DNA of 64,000 nt, from assembly GCF_014203355.1 (NCBI RefSeq), contig NZ_JACHIR010000001.1, positions 6,946,038-7,010,037 of the forward strand. The letters run 5' to 3'. This DNA is from Kutzneria kofuensis. Its GTDB lineage: Bacteria > Actinomycetota > Actinomycetes > Mycobacteriales > Pseudonocardiaceae. Both the position numbers and the translations under genes were made by a program. Below the pieces are notes generated by a model. That model was not told the origin of the DNA. It saw only the letters and a program-made list of their open reading frames with translations, and searched no databases. Shown here piece by piece: positions 1 through 8,698 of the stretch. The first letter of the stretch is position 1. The number at the start of each line of letters is the position of its first letter.

Positions 1-2
1 AC

Positions 3-464
3 AACCAGGTGGCGTCGTGGCAGCAGGACGCGCAGTCGGCGCTGGACCTGACGTACGCGCCGGTCCATCCGACCAAGGTCACGGCCACGCTGGAGGAGCC
101 GACCCACCCGGCCGACCAGTCGGCGGACAGCATCAGCAACACCTTCTGGGCCGCTCCCACGAACAAGGGGGAGGCCACGCTGGTGTTCACCTTCGACCGC
201 CCGGTGAACATCGACAAGGCGATCATCCAGAACGGCGACAACGACAAGTTCGACCAGTACTTCCGGGTGGAGCGCCTGCACCTGGTGTTCTCCAACGGCA
301 AGACCGACGACCTGCAGCTGAAGGACCAGCCCGACCCGCAGGAGTTCACCGTCCAGAACGGCCACAACGTCACCAGCATCGAAATGCACGTGATGGCCAC
401 GTACCAGTCCCTGCACGGCACCGACGTGGCGCTCAGCGAGGTCGAGCTGTTCCAGCGCAGCTGA
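3..464 (+). CDS. C-terminal part of a discoidin/NADase-type glycan-binding domain protein (5' truncated)
   Basis: The reading frame is open from the first base of the window, so the gene starts outside it and only about 154 C-terminal residues are seen. The visible part is one compact beta-rich domain with alternating hydrophobic strands (FTFDRPVNIDKAIIQNG, VERLHLVFSNG, VTSIEMHVMATY, ALSEVELFQ). This resembles the discoidin-like, NADase-type glycan-binding domain that ends many actinobacterial zinc-ribbon/proline-rich membrane proteins. I infer a carbohydrate- or surface-binding role. The N-terminal architecture cannot be seen. Two strong hairpins follow the stop codon. Confidence 0.7.
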   Translation, partial: NQVASWQQDAQSALDLTYAPVHPTKVTATLEEPTHPADQSADSISNTFWAAPTNKGEATLVFTFDRPVNIDKAIIQNGDNDKFDQYFRVERLHLVFSNGKTDDLQLKDQPDPQEFTVQNGHNVTSIEMHVMATYQSLHGTDVALSEVELFQRS

Positions 465-479
465 GCCGAATCCAGCGAG

Positions 480-510
480 GAGGCCCCGGGCGGACACCGC
501 CCGGGGCCTC
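480..510. terminator. Strong hairpin between convergent genes
   Basis: A perfect 14-bp inverted repeat (480-493 with 497-510, GAGGCCCCGGGCGG on the left arm) closes on a 3-nt loop. It lies 16 nt past the stop of the first gene and between two convergent genes, as expected of a terminator. No long T tract follows. Confidence 0.75.
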
Positions 511-568
511 AGTGTCGGAGGAGGTTCGGCACCCACAGCACCGTTGCCGGCGGCTCGGGCACAGCGAG

Positions 569-601
569 AGGGGCCTTCGCGACAGTGTCGCGAAGGCCCC
601 T
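569..601. terminator. Second hairpin, probable terminator of the beta-propeller gene
   Basis: A perfect 15-bp inverted repeat (569-583 with 587-601; left arm AGGGGCCTTCGCGAC) closes on a 3-nt loop. It sits 19 nt beyond the stop of the minus-strand gene ending at 621. Together with the hairpin at 480-510 it can insulate the two convergent genes. Confidence 0.75.
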
Positions 602-620
602 GCAAGCGGTGCTCGAGGTG

Positions 621-3095
621 TCAGTGGCGGAAGTCGAAGTCGGGCGCCACCAGGCTGCCGGGGGTGACCAGCAGGTCGGCGGTGCCGGCAACGGGCGGGT
701 TGGTCCCGGTCACGGAAGCCTGCACGGTCCGAGGACCGAGCTCGCTCAACGGAAACACCAGCAGCGAGGTGCTGAAGTTGCCGTTGCCGTCGCTGGTCAC
801 GGCGGCGGACTCCGGGAAGCCGTTCAGGTAGCGCACGGCGATCGGGCTGGACGCGGCGAATCCGGTGCCGGTCACGGTGATCACCGAGCCGGGCGAACCG
901 ACGGTGGGGCTGAGCTTGACGGTCGGAATCGTCACGGAACCACTCAGGGCGACGAGGTGCGGCGACCCGGCGGCGTTGTCGTCGAAGCGCAGCACGGCGG
1001 TGCGCTGATCGGGCGTCGTGGCGGCAGCGGCCCGGCCGGTCGGGCTGTACTTGACGGTCACCTGACACGATTGTCCGGATTGGACTGTGGTGCAGCCGTT
1101 GGTGGCGACGGAGAAGTCACCGGCCTGCTGGCCGGCGGTGATCGACACCCCGGAGATCGCCAGCGGCGACTGCCCGTTGTTCACCACGGTGACGTTCTTC
1201 TGCACGTTCTTGGCCAACGGGAGCTGCTGACCGAAGTCCAGTGGATCGGGGCCGGCGGAGAACTGCGGCGGCTTCAACACGACCTGGGTGCCGACGCCAC
1301 GAAGGTCCACTGTGTACGTCTTGCCGGTCACCTTCGCCCGCAGCGTCACGGTCCCCGTGCGAGCCGTCGTATCGGTGGGCGCGAACTTCACCGTCACAAG
1401 ACAGGTGTCGCTGCCGTTCAACGGAGCATTGGTGCACGTCTGCCCGCCGACGCTGAATCCTGCCCCGGAAACGGTCACCTGGTCGAAGCCGAGCGGCCCG
1501 AAACCGGTGTGATGGATGGTGGCGGTCCGCTCCGTGGTCTGCCCGACCGTCACGGAACCGAAGTCGACGGGATCGGCCAGCATTCCCGGCTGGAAAGTGC
1601 GCACGAACGAGTCGGTGGTCCTGTTGGTGTCGCCGGCGATCAGGTCGTCGGCGGCTGAGTCGAAGGCGACCGAGCCGCCGTCGGCGGACAACACGGGGAA
1701 CAGGCTGTCGTCGTCGCCGGGCGCGGACTTCGGACCAGCCGAAGCCAGCTCGGGATGCTGCGTGGTCAACAGGTTCAGCACCACGACCTGGCACGCCTGG
1801 AGCCCAGGATCCGGCGCGGCGGAAGACGAGGCGAGGACGGCGTTCTTGCGCAGCGACACGATGACCGGGTGGAAGCAGTTGTTCGACACCTTCGCCCCGG
1901 TGCTCTCGGTGATCTCCGGGCTGTCCGTGACGAACGCCAGGTAGTGCCCGTCGGCCGACAGCGCCGGGTACTTGCCGTCGTGCTCGTTGCCGGCGAAGTC
2001 CTTGGACACCACCGAAGTCTTCACGACCGCACCGGGTCCGGCAGCCCGGTCGACGAACCGCACCCTCGCCGAGGTGTCACCGTCGATGACGCTGGTGAAC
2101 GCGACGTGCCGGCCGTCCGCGCTGACGGCGGGCTCGAAGTACTGGGCCCGCGAGTTCAGCGGCACCCCTTCGGTGTCGACGTCCAACCGCGTGATCTTGT
2201 TCGTACGCAGGTCGTTGCTGACGATCGCGTAGAAGTCGCCGTCGGTCTGCGTCGACATGTACCGCACCGAGACGACGAGGTGGTTGCCGTCGGCGGACAG
2301 CGCCGGATCGCAGAAGTCCTCGGTACGCGAATCGGGCAGCGGCATCGTCTCGCGCACGGAGTCGGTACGCGCCGGCGCCGTCAGAGCGCCGGTGGGCGTC
2401 TTGTGCAAGGTGGTGACGACGAGGGTTTCCTGTTGCACGGCCTGGACATAGCAGCCGGAGCCCTCGATCCACGCGATACGACCGCCGTCGGCGGACAGTC
2501 GCGGCTGGTGCGCGTTCAGACCCTCCCCGTGCACCGGCACCTCCGGCGGCAGCACGCTGACGGTGGTGAACGCGCACGGGCTCTGGAACTTGCCGGTGTT
2601 GCCGGGATCCCGGTCGCACACCACGATCGCGCGGTTGCCGTCACCGGCCGCGCCGGAGATGTTGCCCGCCTCGGTGGTGAACGCGATGTACCGGCCGTCC
2701 GCGGAGATCGACGGCTCGTAGCTGTCGCCGTCGGACGGGCTGATCGCGTTCGGTCCGGTGTGGACGATGATGTCCGGACCGGTGCTGATCAACGTGGTGG
2801 TGCCGGCGACCAGGTCCCGCACGTACACGTCCCGGTGCCGGCCGTCGGCGTCCACCGGGTCCAGCCCGCGACCGGTGAACGCCACGTAGCGGCCGTCGGC
2901 GGACAGCGCGGACTCCGAGCCGCCGCTCGTCGCCTGGGATCCGTTGTTCAGCACGGAGGCGCGCACGGTCGTTCCCGGCGACACCGCCGCGACCGCGGCC
3001 GGCCCCTGGCCGACCACCAGCAGGACGGTCGTCGCCGCCAGGAGACCGATTGCCGCCAGAAGGGCGAGCAGGGGCCCGCGGACATGCATGCTCAT
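621..3095 (-). CDS. Secreted or membrane-anchored TolB/PD40-type beta-propeller protein with choice-of-anchor-D and IPT-like domains
   Basis: 824 aa from ATG 3095; ATG 3089 is possible, and the frame is open further upstream but without coding character. A hydrophobic N-terminal segment (about residues 6-35) should act as signal or anchor. Next come about seven PD40 repeats with the signature LSADGRYVAFTG and variants, which form a beta-propeller (about residues 50-470). Two choice-of-anchor-D (ASPM/SPD-2/Hydin-like) beta-sandwich domains follow, each beginning with a DPLDFG or DPVDFG motif. The C-terminus is IPT/TIG-like (SPTVGSPGSVITVTGTGF). No catalytic motif is visible. I infer an extracellular binding or scaffold protein. 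It diverges from the gene at 3251. Confidence 0.8.
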   Translation of the reverse strand: MSMHVRGPLLALLAAIGLLAATTVLLVVGQGPAAVAAVSPGTTVRASVLNNGSQATSGGSESALSADGRYVAFTGRGLDPVDADGRHRDVYVRDLVAGTTTLISTGPDIIVHTGPNAISPSDGDSYEPSISADGRYIAFTTEAGNISGAAGDGNRAIVVCDRDPGNTGKFQSPCAFTTVSVLPPEVPVHGEGLNAHQPRLSADGGRIAWIEGSGCYVQAVQQETLVVTTLHKTPTGALTAPARTDSVRETMPLPDSRTEDFCDPALSADGNHLVVSVRYMSTQTDGDFYAIVSNDLRTNKITRLDVDTEGVPLNSRAQYFEPAVSADGRHVAFTSVIDGDTSARVRFVDRAAGPGAVVKTSVVSKDFAGNEHDGKYPALSADGHYLAFVTDSPEITESTGAKVSNNCFHPVIVSLRKNAVLASSSAAPDPGLQACQVVVLNLLTTQHPELASAGPKSAPGDDDSLFPVLSADGGSVAFDSAADDLIAGDTNRTTDSFVRTFQPGMLADPVDFGSVTVGQTTERTATIHHTGFGPLGFDQVTVSGAGFSVGGQTCTNAPLNGSDTCLVTVKFAPTDTTARTGTVTLRAKVTGKTYTVDLRGVGTQVVLKPPQFSAGPDPLDFGQQLPLAKNVQKNVTVVNNGQSPLAISGVSITAGQQAGDFSVATNGCTTVQSGQSCQVTVKYSPTGRAAAATTPDQRTAVLRFDDNAAGSPHLVALSGSVTIPTVKLSPTVGSPGSVITVTGTGFAASSPIAVRYLNGFPESAAVTSDGNGNFSTSLLVFPLSELGPRTVQASVTGTNPPVAGTADLLVTPGSLVAPDFDFRH

Positions 3096-3250
3096 GTGCC
3101 AGAAGCTAGGGCAGTGGCCGCCGGGACCGCCCCCGGAAACCGGGCGGCCTTCCGGCCGCCGGTGCTCGCCCTTTGGTGCGAACCGGGCCGCCCCCTGGCG
3201 CTCCCGAACGTCGCTGCCTTCGATGGTGCCAGCGCACGACACTTTTCGCC

Positions 3251-4519
3251 ATGGGTGCCATCACGTCGCTCGAACAGCCGAGCCTGGCCGTCACTCCCGG
3301 CGAGCAGGCCCACTGTGTCGTGCAGATCCGCAACACCGGCAGCATCGTGGACCAGTTCGCCGTGGACGTCATCGGCGACGCGCAGCAGTGGGCGACCGCC
3401 GAGCCGCGCGTCGTGAACCTGATGCCCGGCGACGTGGGCACCGTGGCGCTGACCTTCGCCCCGCCGCGCAGCGCCGAGGCGCGCGCCGGGCAGACGCCGT
3501 TCGGCGTGCGCGTGAAGTCCCGGGAGGACCCGGAGGGCTCCGTGGTCGACGAGGGCGTCATCACCGTCGCCCCGTTCATGGAGCTGCGCGCCGAGGTGAC
3601 GCCTCGGACCTCGCACGGCCGCGTGCACGGCCGGCACGAGCTCGTGATCGACAACCTGGGCAACTGCCCGGCCGAGATCGAGCTCATCGCCACCGACACC
3701 GAGGAGCGGCTGTCCTTCCGGTTCCGGCAGCCGACGCTGACCGTCGAGCCGGGCACGGCCGCCTTCGTCCCGTTCACCGCCCGACCGCACAAGCGGTACC
3801 TGCGCGGTGCCGAGCGCAAGCACCAGTTCCAGGCGACGGTGCTGACCACCGGCGGCGAACCCGTCTCCGCCGACGGCGCGTTCATCCAGAACCAGTTGCT
3901 GCCCAAGTGGCTGCTGCCGGCGCTGGCCGCGCTGCTGGCATTGATCATCCTGGCGATCGTGCTGTGGTTCACGATCATCAAGCCGGAGGTGCAGTCGACC
4001 GCCAAGCAGGCGGCGCAGGAGCAGGTGACGCCGGTCATCTCCATCGCCGACCGGGCGCAGCAGCAGGCGGAGTCCGCGCAGCAGCAGGCCGCGCAGGCGC
4101 AGCAGGCGGCCGGCGGCGGCAACGCCCCGAAGCCGGGCACTCCCGGCGGCGCGGGCGCCGGCGGCGAGGTTCCCGGCACGGACACGGACTTCCGCATCGT
4201 CGCCAACGCCCCCGTCACCCCGGATGCCAACAACTTCAAGAAGTTCGGCATGGAGGTGCCGCCGCCGGCGGACAAGACCCTTGTCGTGACGGACTTCCTG
4301 CTGCAGAACCCGTACGGCGACACCGGCATCATCCGGCTGCAGCGGGACAACCAGGTGCTGGCCGAGTTCGGCCTGGGCAACTTCCGCGCCTTCGACTACC
4401 ACGTGGGCCAGACCTGGCGGTTCGCTCCGGGACAGCACCTGGTGATCACCGTCAACTGCCAGTCGGCGACGTCCGGCACCTGCCGCAGCTCCGCCTCGTT
4501 CTCCGGGAAAATCCAGTAG
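3251..4519 (+). CDS. Membrane protein with extended Ig-like N-terminal region, one TM and a Gln/Ala-rich linker
   Basis: 422 aa from ATG 3251. About 215 residues of NEW1/COG1470-like beta-sandwich sequence (TPGEQAHCVVQIRNTG; HELVIDNLGNCPAEIEL) come first, then one TM segment (about residues 225-245, LLALIILAIVLWFTII). A coiled, Gln/Ala-rich stretch (EQVTPVISIADRAQQQAESAQQQ) and a Gly/Pro linker follow, ending in a C-terminal beta domain with two cysteines (NCQSATSGTC) that probably form a disulfide. With no N-terminal signal peptide, the Ig-like part is probably cytoplasmic and the C-terminus outside. Homologues are mostly uncharacterised actinobacterial proteins. No clear Shine-Dalgarno is seen, so it may be leaderless. 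Confidence 0.75.
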   Translation: MGAITSLEQPSLAVTPGEQAHCVVQIRNTGSIVDQFAVDVIGDAQQWATAEPRVVNLMPGDVGTVALTFAPPRSAEARAGQTPFGVRVKSREDPEGSVVDEGVITVAPFMELRAEVTPRTSHGRVHGRHELVIDNLGNCPAEIELIATDTEERLSFRFRQPTLTVEPGTAAFVPFTARPHKRYLRGAERKHQFQATVLTTGGEPVSADGAFIQNQLLPKWLLPALAALLALIILAIVLWFTIIKPEVQSTAKQAAQEQVTPVISIADRAQQQAESAQQQAAQAQQAAGGGNAPKPGTPGGAGAGGEVPGTDTDFRIVANAPVTPDANNFKKFGMEVPPPADKTLVVTDFLLQNPYGDTGIIRLQRDNQVLAEFGLGNFRAFDYHVGQTWRFAPGQHLVITVNCQSATSGTCRSSASFSGKIQ

Positions 4520-4529
4520 AATCGGACAC

Positions 4530-5000
4530 ATGACGGAACGCAAGCCGGCCGGCATGAGCTTCGAGACGTGGCTGGACAAGCAGATCCGTGAGGGGGAGCA
4601 GCGGGGGGAGTTCGACAACCTGCCGGGCAAGGGGAAGCCGTTGCCCGACCGCGGCGAGCTGCGCGACCCGGACTGGTGGGCGCGCAGCTACGTCGCGCGC
4701 GAGGGCGGTCCCGTCGACGCGCTGCTGCCGGAGTCGCTGCAGCTGCGCAAGGAAGTCGAGCGCCTGTCGGAAACCGTGCGGGAGCTGGCGTCCGAGCGGC
4801 TGGTCCGTGAGCACGTGGCCGCGCTGAACAAGCGGATCGTGGCCTGGCTGCGGTCGCCGACCGGCCCGCACGTGAAGGTCGGTCCGGTGAACGCGGACGA
4901 GGTCGTGGCGCAGTGGCAGGCGTCCCGCCCGAAGCCGGTCGCGGCGGCCCGGACGGTGGAACCGGAGAAGAAGCGCCGGTGGTGGCGGCGCGTGTCCTGA
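4530..5000 (+). CDS. DUF1992 (DnaJC28-like conserved region) protein
   Basis: 156 aa. The N-terminal 75 residues carry the DUF1992/DnaJC28 signature: FETWLDKQIREGEQRGEFDNL, then PGKGKPLP, then DPDWWARSYV. The rest is a helical region ending in a basic tail (KKRRWWRRVS). The family is widespread in bacteria and sometimes loosely linked to chaperone function, but no biochemical activity is firmly assigned. It starts 10 nt after the preceding stop codon and is probably cotranscribed with it. Confidence 0.88.
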   Translation: MTERKPAGMSFETWLDKQIREGEQRGEFDNLPGKGKPLPDRGELRDPDWWARSYVAREGGPVDALLPESLQLRKEVERLSETVRELASERLVREHVAALNKRIVAWLRSPTGPHVKVGPVNADEVVAQWQASRPKPVAAARTVEPEKKRRWWRRVS

Positions 5001-5064
5001 TCCGTGGGTATCGTGGCCTGATGGACACGGGCCGAGCGGGCGTCACCGGACCAGGATCGACGGC

Positions 5065-5691
5065 ATGACAACGATCCAGGTTCCCGACACCGAGCTCGTC
5101 CGGGCGGCCACCGAGTTCGTCCGCGACCAGACCACCGACCTGGTGTACGACCACTCCCGCCGGGTCTACCACTGGGGCAGCCTGCAGGGCCGCAACCGCG
5201 GCCTGAGCTGGGACCCCGAGCTGCTGTACGTCGCGGCGATGTTCCACGACATCGGCCTCGGCGAGAAGCACCGGGGCAGCGGCCGCCGGTTCGAGGTGGA
5301 CGGCGCCGAGGCGGCCCGTGGCTTCCTGCGCGACCGCGACGTCCCCGAGGACAGCGTCCGCCGCGTGTGGACGGCCATCGCGCTGCACACCACGCCCGGC
5401 ATCCCGGAGTTCATGGAGCCGGAGGTCGCCCTGCTCACGGCCGGCGTCGAGTACGACGTGCTGGGCATCGGCTACCACCACATCAGCCCCGAGCAGCGGG
5501 CCGAGGTCGTCGCGCTGCACCCCCGCCCCGACTTCAAGCGCCGGATCCTGCAGGCCTTCACCGAGGGCATCGCGCCGAAGCCGGAGACCACCTTCGGCAA
5601 CGTCAAGGCGGACGTGCTGGCGCACTACGTGCCCGACTTCAAGCGCGGCGACTTCGTCGAGACGATCCTGAACTCGGACTGGCCGGAGTGA
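5065..5691 (+). CDS. HD-domain metal-dependent hydrolase
   Basis: 208 aa. The HD-superfamily metal ligands are visible: His in VYDHSRRVY, the HD pair in AAMFHDIGL, and further His in AIALHTTPGIPEF. The layout matches the small HD proteins related to cyanamide hydratase and plant-style HD hydrolases rather than dGTPases or ppGpp hydrolases. The substrate is unknown. Its last codons overlap the start of the GlxA-type regulator (GTGA, 5688-5691), so the two are translationally coupled and probably act in one response. Confidence 0.85.
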   Translation: MTTIQVPDTELVRAATEFVRDQTTDLVYDHSRRVYHWGSLQGRNRGLSWDPELLYVAAMFHDIGLGEKHRGSGRRFEVDGAEAARGFLRDRDVPEDSVRRVWTAIALHTTPGIPEFMEPEVALLTAGVEYDVLGIGYHHISPEQRAEVVALHPRPDFKRRILQAFTEGIAPKPETTFGNVKADVLAHYVPDFKRGDFVETILNSDWPE

Positions 5692-6650
5692 GCCGCCACC
5701 TGGTGGTCGTGCTGGCCTTCGACGGCGTGCAGCTGCTCGACGTGGCCGGTCCCGTCGACGTGCTGACGAGCGCCAACGAGCAGGGCGCCGACTACCAGGT
5801 GCTGATCGCCTCCGCCGATGGGACGACCGTCACGACCTCCGCCGGCGTGCGGATCGCCGCCGACACCACGTTCGACGACGTGCCGAGGAAGATCGGCACG
5901 ATCATCGTGCCGGGCCGGCCGGACTGGCAGCGGGCCGTCGCGGACCGGCCGCTGGTCGAGGCCGTCCGCGACCTGGCCAAGCGTTCGCAACGGGTGGCGA
6001 GCGTGTGCGCGGGCGCGTTTCCGCTGGCCGAGTCGGGGCTGCTGGACGGCCGCCGGGCCGCCACGCACTGGCAGCTCGCCGACGACCTGGCTCGGCGCTA
6101 CCCGGGCGTCACCGTCGAGCCGGACCCGCTGTTCGTGCGCGACGGCAAGATCATCACCTCCGCCGGCGTCACCGCCGGCATCGACCTGACGGTGGCGCTG
6201 GTCGAGGACGATCACGGCGCCGACGTGGCCCGGGCCGTCGCGCGCCAACTGGTCGTGTTCATGGCCCGCCCCGGCGGCCAGTCCCAGTTCAGCGCCCGCC
6301 TCGGCCCGCGCAACCCGCGCAGCGGCGTCGTCCGGCAGGTGATGGACGCGATCGTCGCCGACCCCGCTGGCCCGCACCGGCTCCCCGAGTTGGCCGCCCG
6401 CGTCGGCATGAGCGGCCGGCACCTGGCCCGGCTGTTCAGCGCGGAGATCGGCCGCACCCCGGCCGAGTTCGTCGACACCGTCCGCGTGGAGGCCGCTCGG
6501 GCGCTGCTGGAGGGCGGCACCGACTCCGTGGACCTCATCGCGCGCCGGGTCGGCCTGGGCTCGGCGGAGACGCTGCGGCGGCTGTTCCTGCGCACGCTCT
6601 CGGTGACGCCGACCGCCTACCGGGCCCGTTTCCGCACGTCGCAGCGCTGA
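5688..6650 (+). CDS. GlxA-type transcriptional regulator (DJ-1/PfpI N-domain, AraC DNA-binding domain)
   Basis: 320 aa from GTG 5688, which overlaps the upstream HD gene stop by 4 nt. Residues about 1-170 form a DJ-1/PfpI-like sensor with the conserved elbow VASVCAGAFPLAESGLLDG, whose Cys is the usual reactive position, and the ATTHW-like ATHWQLADD segment. Residues about 215-315 are an AraC/XylS double helix-turn-helix (LPELAARVGMSGRHLARLF and DLIARRVGLGSAETLRRLF). The class senses small molecules or amines and usually controls neighbouring genes. The coupled HD hydrolase is the obvious candidate target. Confidence 0.9.
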   Translation: MSRHLVVVLAFDGVQLLDVAGPVDVLTSANEQGADYQVLIASADGTTVTTSAGVRIAADTTFDDVPRKIGTIIVPGRPDWQRAVADRPLVEAVRDLAKRSQRVASVCAGAFPLAESGLLDGRRAATHWQLADDLARRYPGVTVEPDPLFVRDGKIITSAGVTAGIDLTVALVEDDHGADVARAVARQLVVFMARPGGQSQFSARLGPRNPRSGVVRQVMDAIVADPAGPHRLPELAARVGMSGRHLARLFSAEIGRTPAEFVDTVRVEAARALLEGGTDSVDLIARRVGLGSAETLRRLFLRTLSVTPTAYRARFRTSQR

Positions 6651-6659
6651 CGGCGGCTG

Positions 6660-7310
6660 TCAGTCGTCGACGAACTCCAGGTGCCCGTAGGTGACCGTGG
6701 CCTTCGACCACGACGCGCCGAGCTCGCCGACGAACGTCTTGATCGCGTCCAGCTCCGAGGCGTCGGCGATCAGCGCCAGCCGGTTGCCGTCCGCCGTGAC
6801 GGAGCCGCCGCCGAGCTCCTCGCGCAGCACCGGGTCCGCGGCCAGGCCGTCGAACAGCTGTCGCACGGTGACGCCCGGCACCTCGACCTCGATCGAGTCG
6901 GCGCCGGCCTGCGGCAGGTACTGGAACGTGAGCACCGATTCCTGGTCGTACTGCTTGCGGATCACCGACGCGATGTGGTGCAGGCCCTCGGCGCTGACGT
7001 GGTCCACATCGAACTCGCGGGACCGCTCGTAGGTGGCGGTCCGCATCTCGTCCGACCAGAACACGCCGTTGAGCAGCGTGCTGCGGCCGGGCCACGCCCC
7101 GTTGGCGGCGATGATGCCCGCCACCTGCGCGCCGAACGCGACCAGGCGGGTCCTCAGCCGAGGGTCGTTCGGGTCCGTGATGGTCGCGGTGTTGTTGGTC
7201 GCGAAGATCTCCGCCGCCGGCTGGTGGTGACCGGCAGCGGCGGCTTCCGGCGCGACGCCGACGGTCACGGCGATGATCGCCAGCGCGGCGATGACGGGCC
7301 GTCGAGACAT
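6660..7310 (-). CDS. Secreted protein of unknown function
   Basis: 216 aa. A classical signal peptide (MSRRPVIAALAIIAVTVGVAPEAAA, cleavage around residue 26) is followed by about 190 soluble residues without cysteines. Strand/helix patterns alternate, for example TFQYLPQAGADSIEVEVPG. I recognise no domain. The gene is convergent with the GlxA-type regulator (9-nt gap) and diverges from the Nudix gene. Confidence 0.7.
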   Translation of the reverse strand: MSRRPVIAALAIIAVTVGVAPEAAAAGHHQPAAEIFATNNTATITDPNDPRLRTRLVAFGAQVAGIIAANGAWPGRSTLLNGVFWSDEMRTATYERSREFDVDHVSAEGLHHIASVIRKQYDQESVLTFQYLPQAGADSIEVEVPGVTVRQLFDGLAADPVLREELGGGSVTADGNRLALIADASELDAIKTFVGELGASWSKATVTYGHLEFVDD

Positions 7311-7387
7311 GGTGCTTCCCTCCCCCTGTTGGTGACCGGAAACCGTATCGGTGGGCCGTCACGGAGACGTCACGGGATACTGCTGCC

Positions 7388-7831
7388 ATGCGCAGCGCGG
7401 GAATCCTGGTGTTCCGAAAGGTCGACGGCCGGACGGAGGTGTTGATCGCGCACATGGGCGGGCCGTTCTGGGCCCGTAAGGACGAGGGCGCATGGTCCGT
7501 GCCGAAGGGTCTGATCGAGGACGGCGAAGAACCGGAGGCCGCCGCCCGCCGCGAGTTCCGGGAGGAGCTGGGGCTGCCGGCGCCGGCGGGCGAGCTGGTG
7601 CCGCTGGGCGAGGTCAAGCAGTCCGGCAAGACCGTGACCGTGTGGGCGATCGAAGGCGATCTTGACCCGGCCGATGTCGTGCCGGGGACGTTCGAGCTGG
7701 AGTGGCCGCCCAGGTCGGGCAGGACCAGGGAGTTTCCGGAAGTGGACCGCGTCGGGTGGTTCGCCGTGGACGACGCCCGCGTCAAGTTGGTCAAGGGACA
7801 GCGCGCGTTCCTGGACCGGCTGCCCGCCTGA
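7388..7831 (+). CDS. Nudix hydrolase
   Basis: 147 aa with a full Nudix box, G-x5-E-x7-REFREELGL (begins GLIEDGEEPEAAARRE), preceded by WSVPKG, which gives the Nudix fold and Mg2+ ligands. The length and the WARKDEGAWSVPKG start fit the small NTP pyrophosphohydrolase/MutT-like group. The substrate cannot be assigned from sequence. It is a single-gene unit, 77 nt from the divergent secreted-protein gene. Confidence 0.9.
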   Translation: MRSAGILVFRKVDGRTEVLIAHMGGPFWARKDEGAWSVPKGLIEDGEEPEAAARREFREELGLPAPAGELVPLGEVKQSGKTVTVWAIEGDLDPADVVPGTFELEWPPRSGRTREFPEVDRVGWFAVDDARVKLVKGQRAFLDRLPA

Positions 7832-7888
7832 CACCCGTTGACGGCTCAGCTTTGAATGCCGTACAACGTTGTCCATCCGCCGCCGCAA

Positions 7889-7904
7889 AGTGGTCTAGAG
7901 CCAT
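7889..7904. promoter_or_regulatory. DasR-like (dre) operator before the chitosanase gene
   Basis: AGTGGTCTAGAGCCAT matches 12 of 16 positions of the dre consensus ACTGGTCTAGACCACT; the left half plus core (TGGTCTAGA) is exact. It ends 5 nt upstream of the Shine-Dalgarno, so a bound GntR-family repressor would block transcription or initiation. DasR represses chitin/chitosan and GlcNAc genes in actinomycetes and is released by amino-sugar phosphates, which fits the downstream GH75 enzyme. Confidence 0.6.
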
Positions 7905-7921
7905 CTTGCGGAGGAAAACGC

Positions 7922-8635
7922 ATGGCGAAGTTGAAGTACGCGTTGGCAACCCTGCTCACTGCCGCCGCGGTGCTCGTCCCTGCTCAGCTCACCGCGCAGG
8001 CCGCGCCCCAGGCGCCGGTCACCGCACAGGCGGCCGCTCCCCACGCCGACGGCGGCAGCCCCTCGGCTGCCGAACTGCTGGCGAAGACCGCGAAGTGCAA
8101 CGTGGTCAGCAAGGGCACGTACACGAACACCCAGGCCAACAAGAAGGTCAACATCTGCGGCGCCACCGGCGCCTTCTTCTGGACGTCCGGTATGAACATC
8201 GACTGCGACGGCCAGCGCACCAGCCAGTGCAACGAGAACACGGACTGCTGCTACCAGGACGACACCTCGTTCCACCAGTCCGACGGCAAGCCGATGAACG
8301 CGGCGAAGACGCCGTACGTGGTGATCCCGCTGCCCAGCAGCCGGTGGAGCTACCAGTCCGCCGGCATCAAGGGCGGCGACATCCTGGCGGTGATCTACAA
8401 GGGACAGGTGGAGTACGCGGTCTTCGGCGACGAGGGCCCGAACAACATCATCGGTGAGGCGTCCTACGCGACGGCCAAGGCGCTGGGCATCAACCCCGAC
8501 CCCAGCAACGGTGGCACCGCCGACCCGGTGACGTACATCGTGTTCAAGAACTCCAAGTCCGGCAAGATCGAGGACCACAACGCGACCGTGACGGCGGGCC
8601 GCAAGGCCGCGCAGTCGTTCGTCAACAACAACTGA
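7922..8635 (+). CDS. Secreted GH75 chitosanase
   Basis: 237 aa from ATG 7922, with a strong GGAGGAA (7910-7916) 5 nt upstream. A signal peptide (MAKLKYALATLLTAAAVLVPAQLTAQA) precedes a GH75 (fungal-type chitosanase) domain. Family landmarks are the TPYVVIPLP strand, the GGDILAVIYKGQVEYAVFGD block and IGEAS, whose Asp and Glu are the expected acid/base residues. Two Cys pairs (CDGQRTSQC, NTDCC) suggest disulfides. It hydrolyses chitosan outside the cell to supply glucosamine, and pairs logically with nagB at 23979, which also has a DasR-like site. Confidence 0.88.
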   Translation: MAKLKYALATLLTAAAVLVPAQLTAQAAPQAPVTAQAAAPHADGGSPSAAELLAKTAKCNVVSKGTYTNTQANKKVNICGATGAFFWTSGMNIDCDGQRTSQCNENTDCCYQDDTSFHQSDGKPMNAAKTPYVVIPLPSSRWSYQSAGIKGGDILAVIYKGQVEYAVFGDEGPNNIIGEASYATAKALGINPDPSNGGTADPVTYIVFKNSKSGKIEDHNATVTAGRKAAQSFVNNN

Positions 8636-8643
8636 GCACACCG

Positions 8644-8674
8644 GAGGCGGGGCCGCGGACGTCGGCCCCGCCTC
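8644..8674. terminator. Bidirectional hairpin terminator
   Basis: A perfect 12-bp inverted repeat (8644-8655 with 8663-8674; left arm GAGGCGGGGCCG) with a 7-nt loop sits between the convergent chitosanase and membrane-protein genes. Confidence 0.75.
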
Positions 8675-8698
8675 TGCCCAGGTTCAGGGCCCCGCCGT

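Noticed and set aside
1755-3416. Long plus-strand open frame opposite the beta-propeller gene
   Set aside because: It is Arg/Val/Gly-rich antisense shadow of a high-GC gene; the minus-strand frame has a signal segment and repeat domains.
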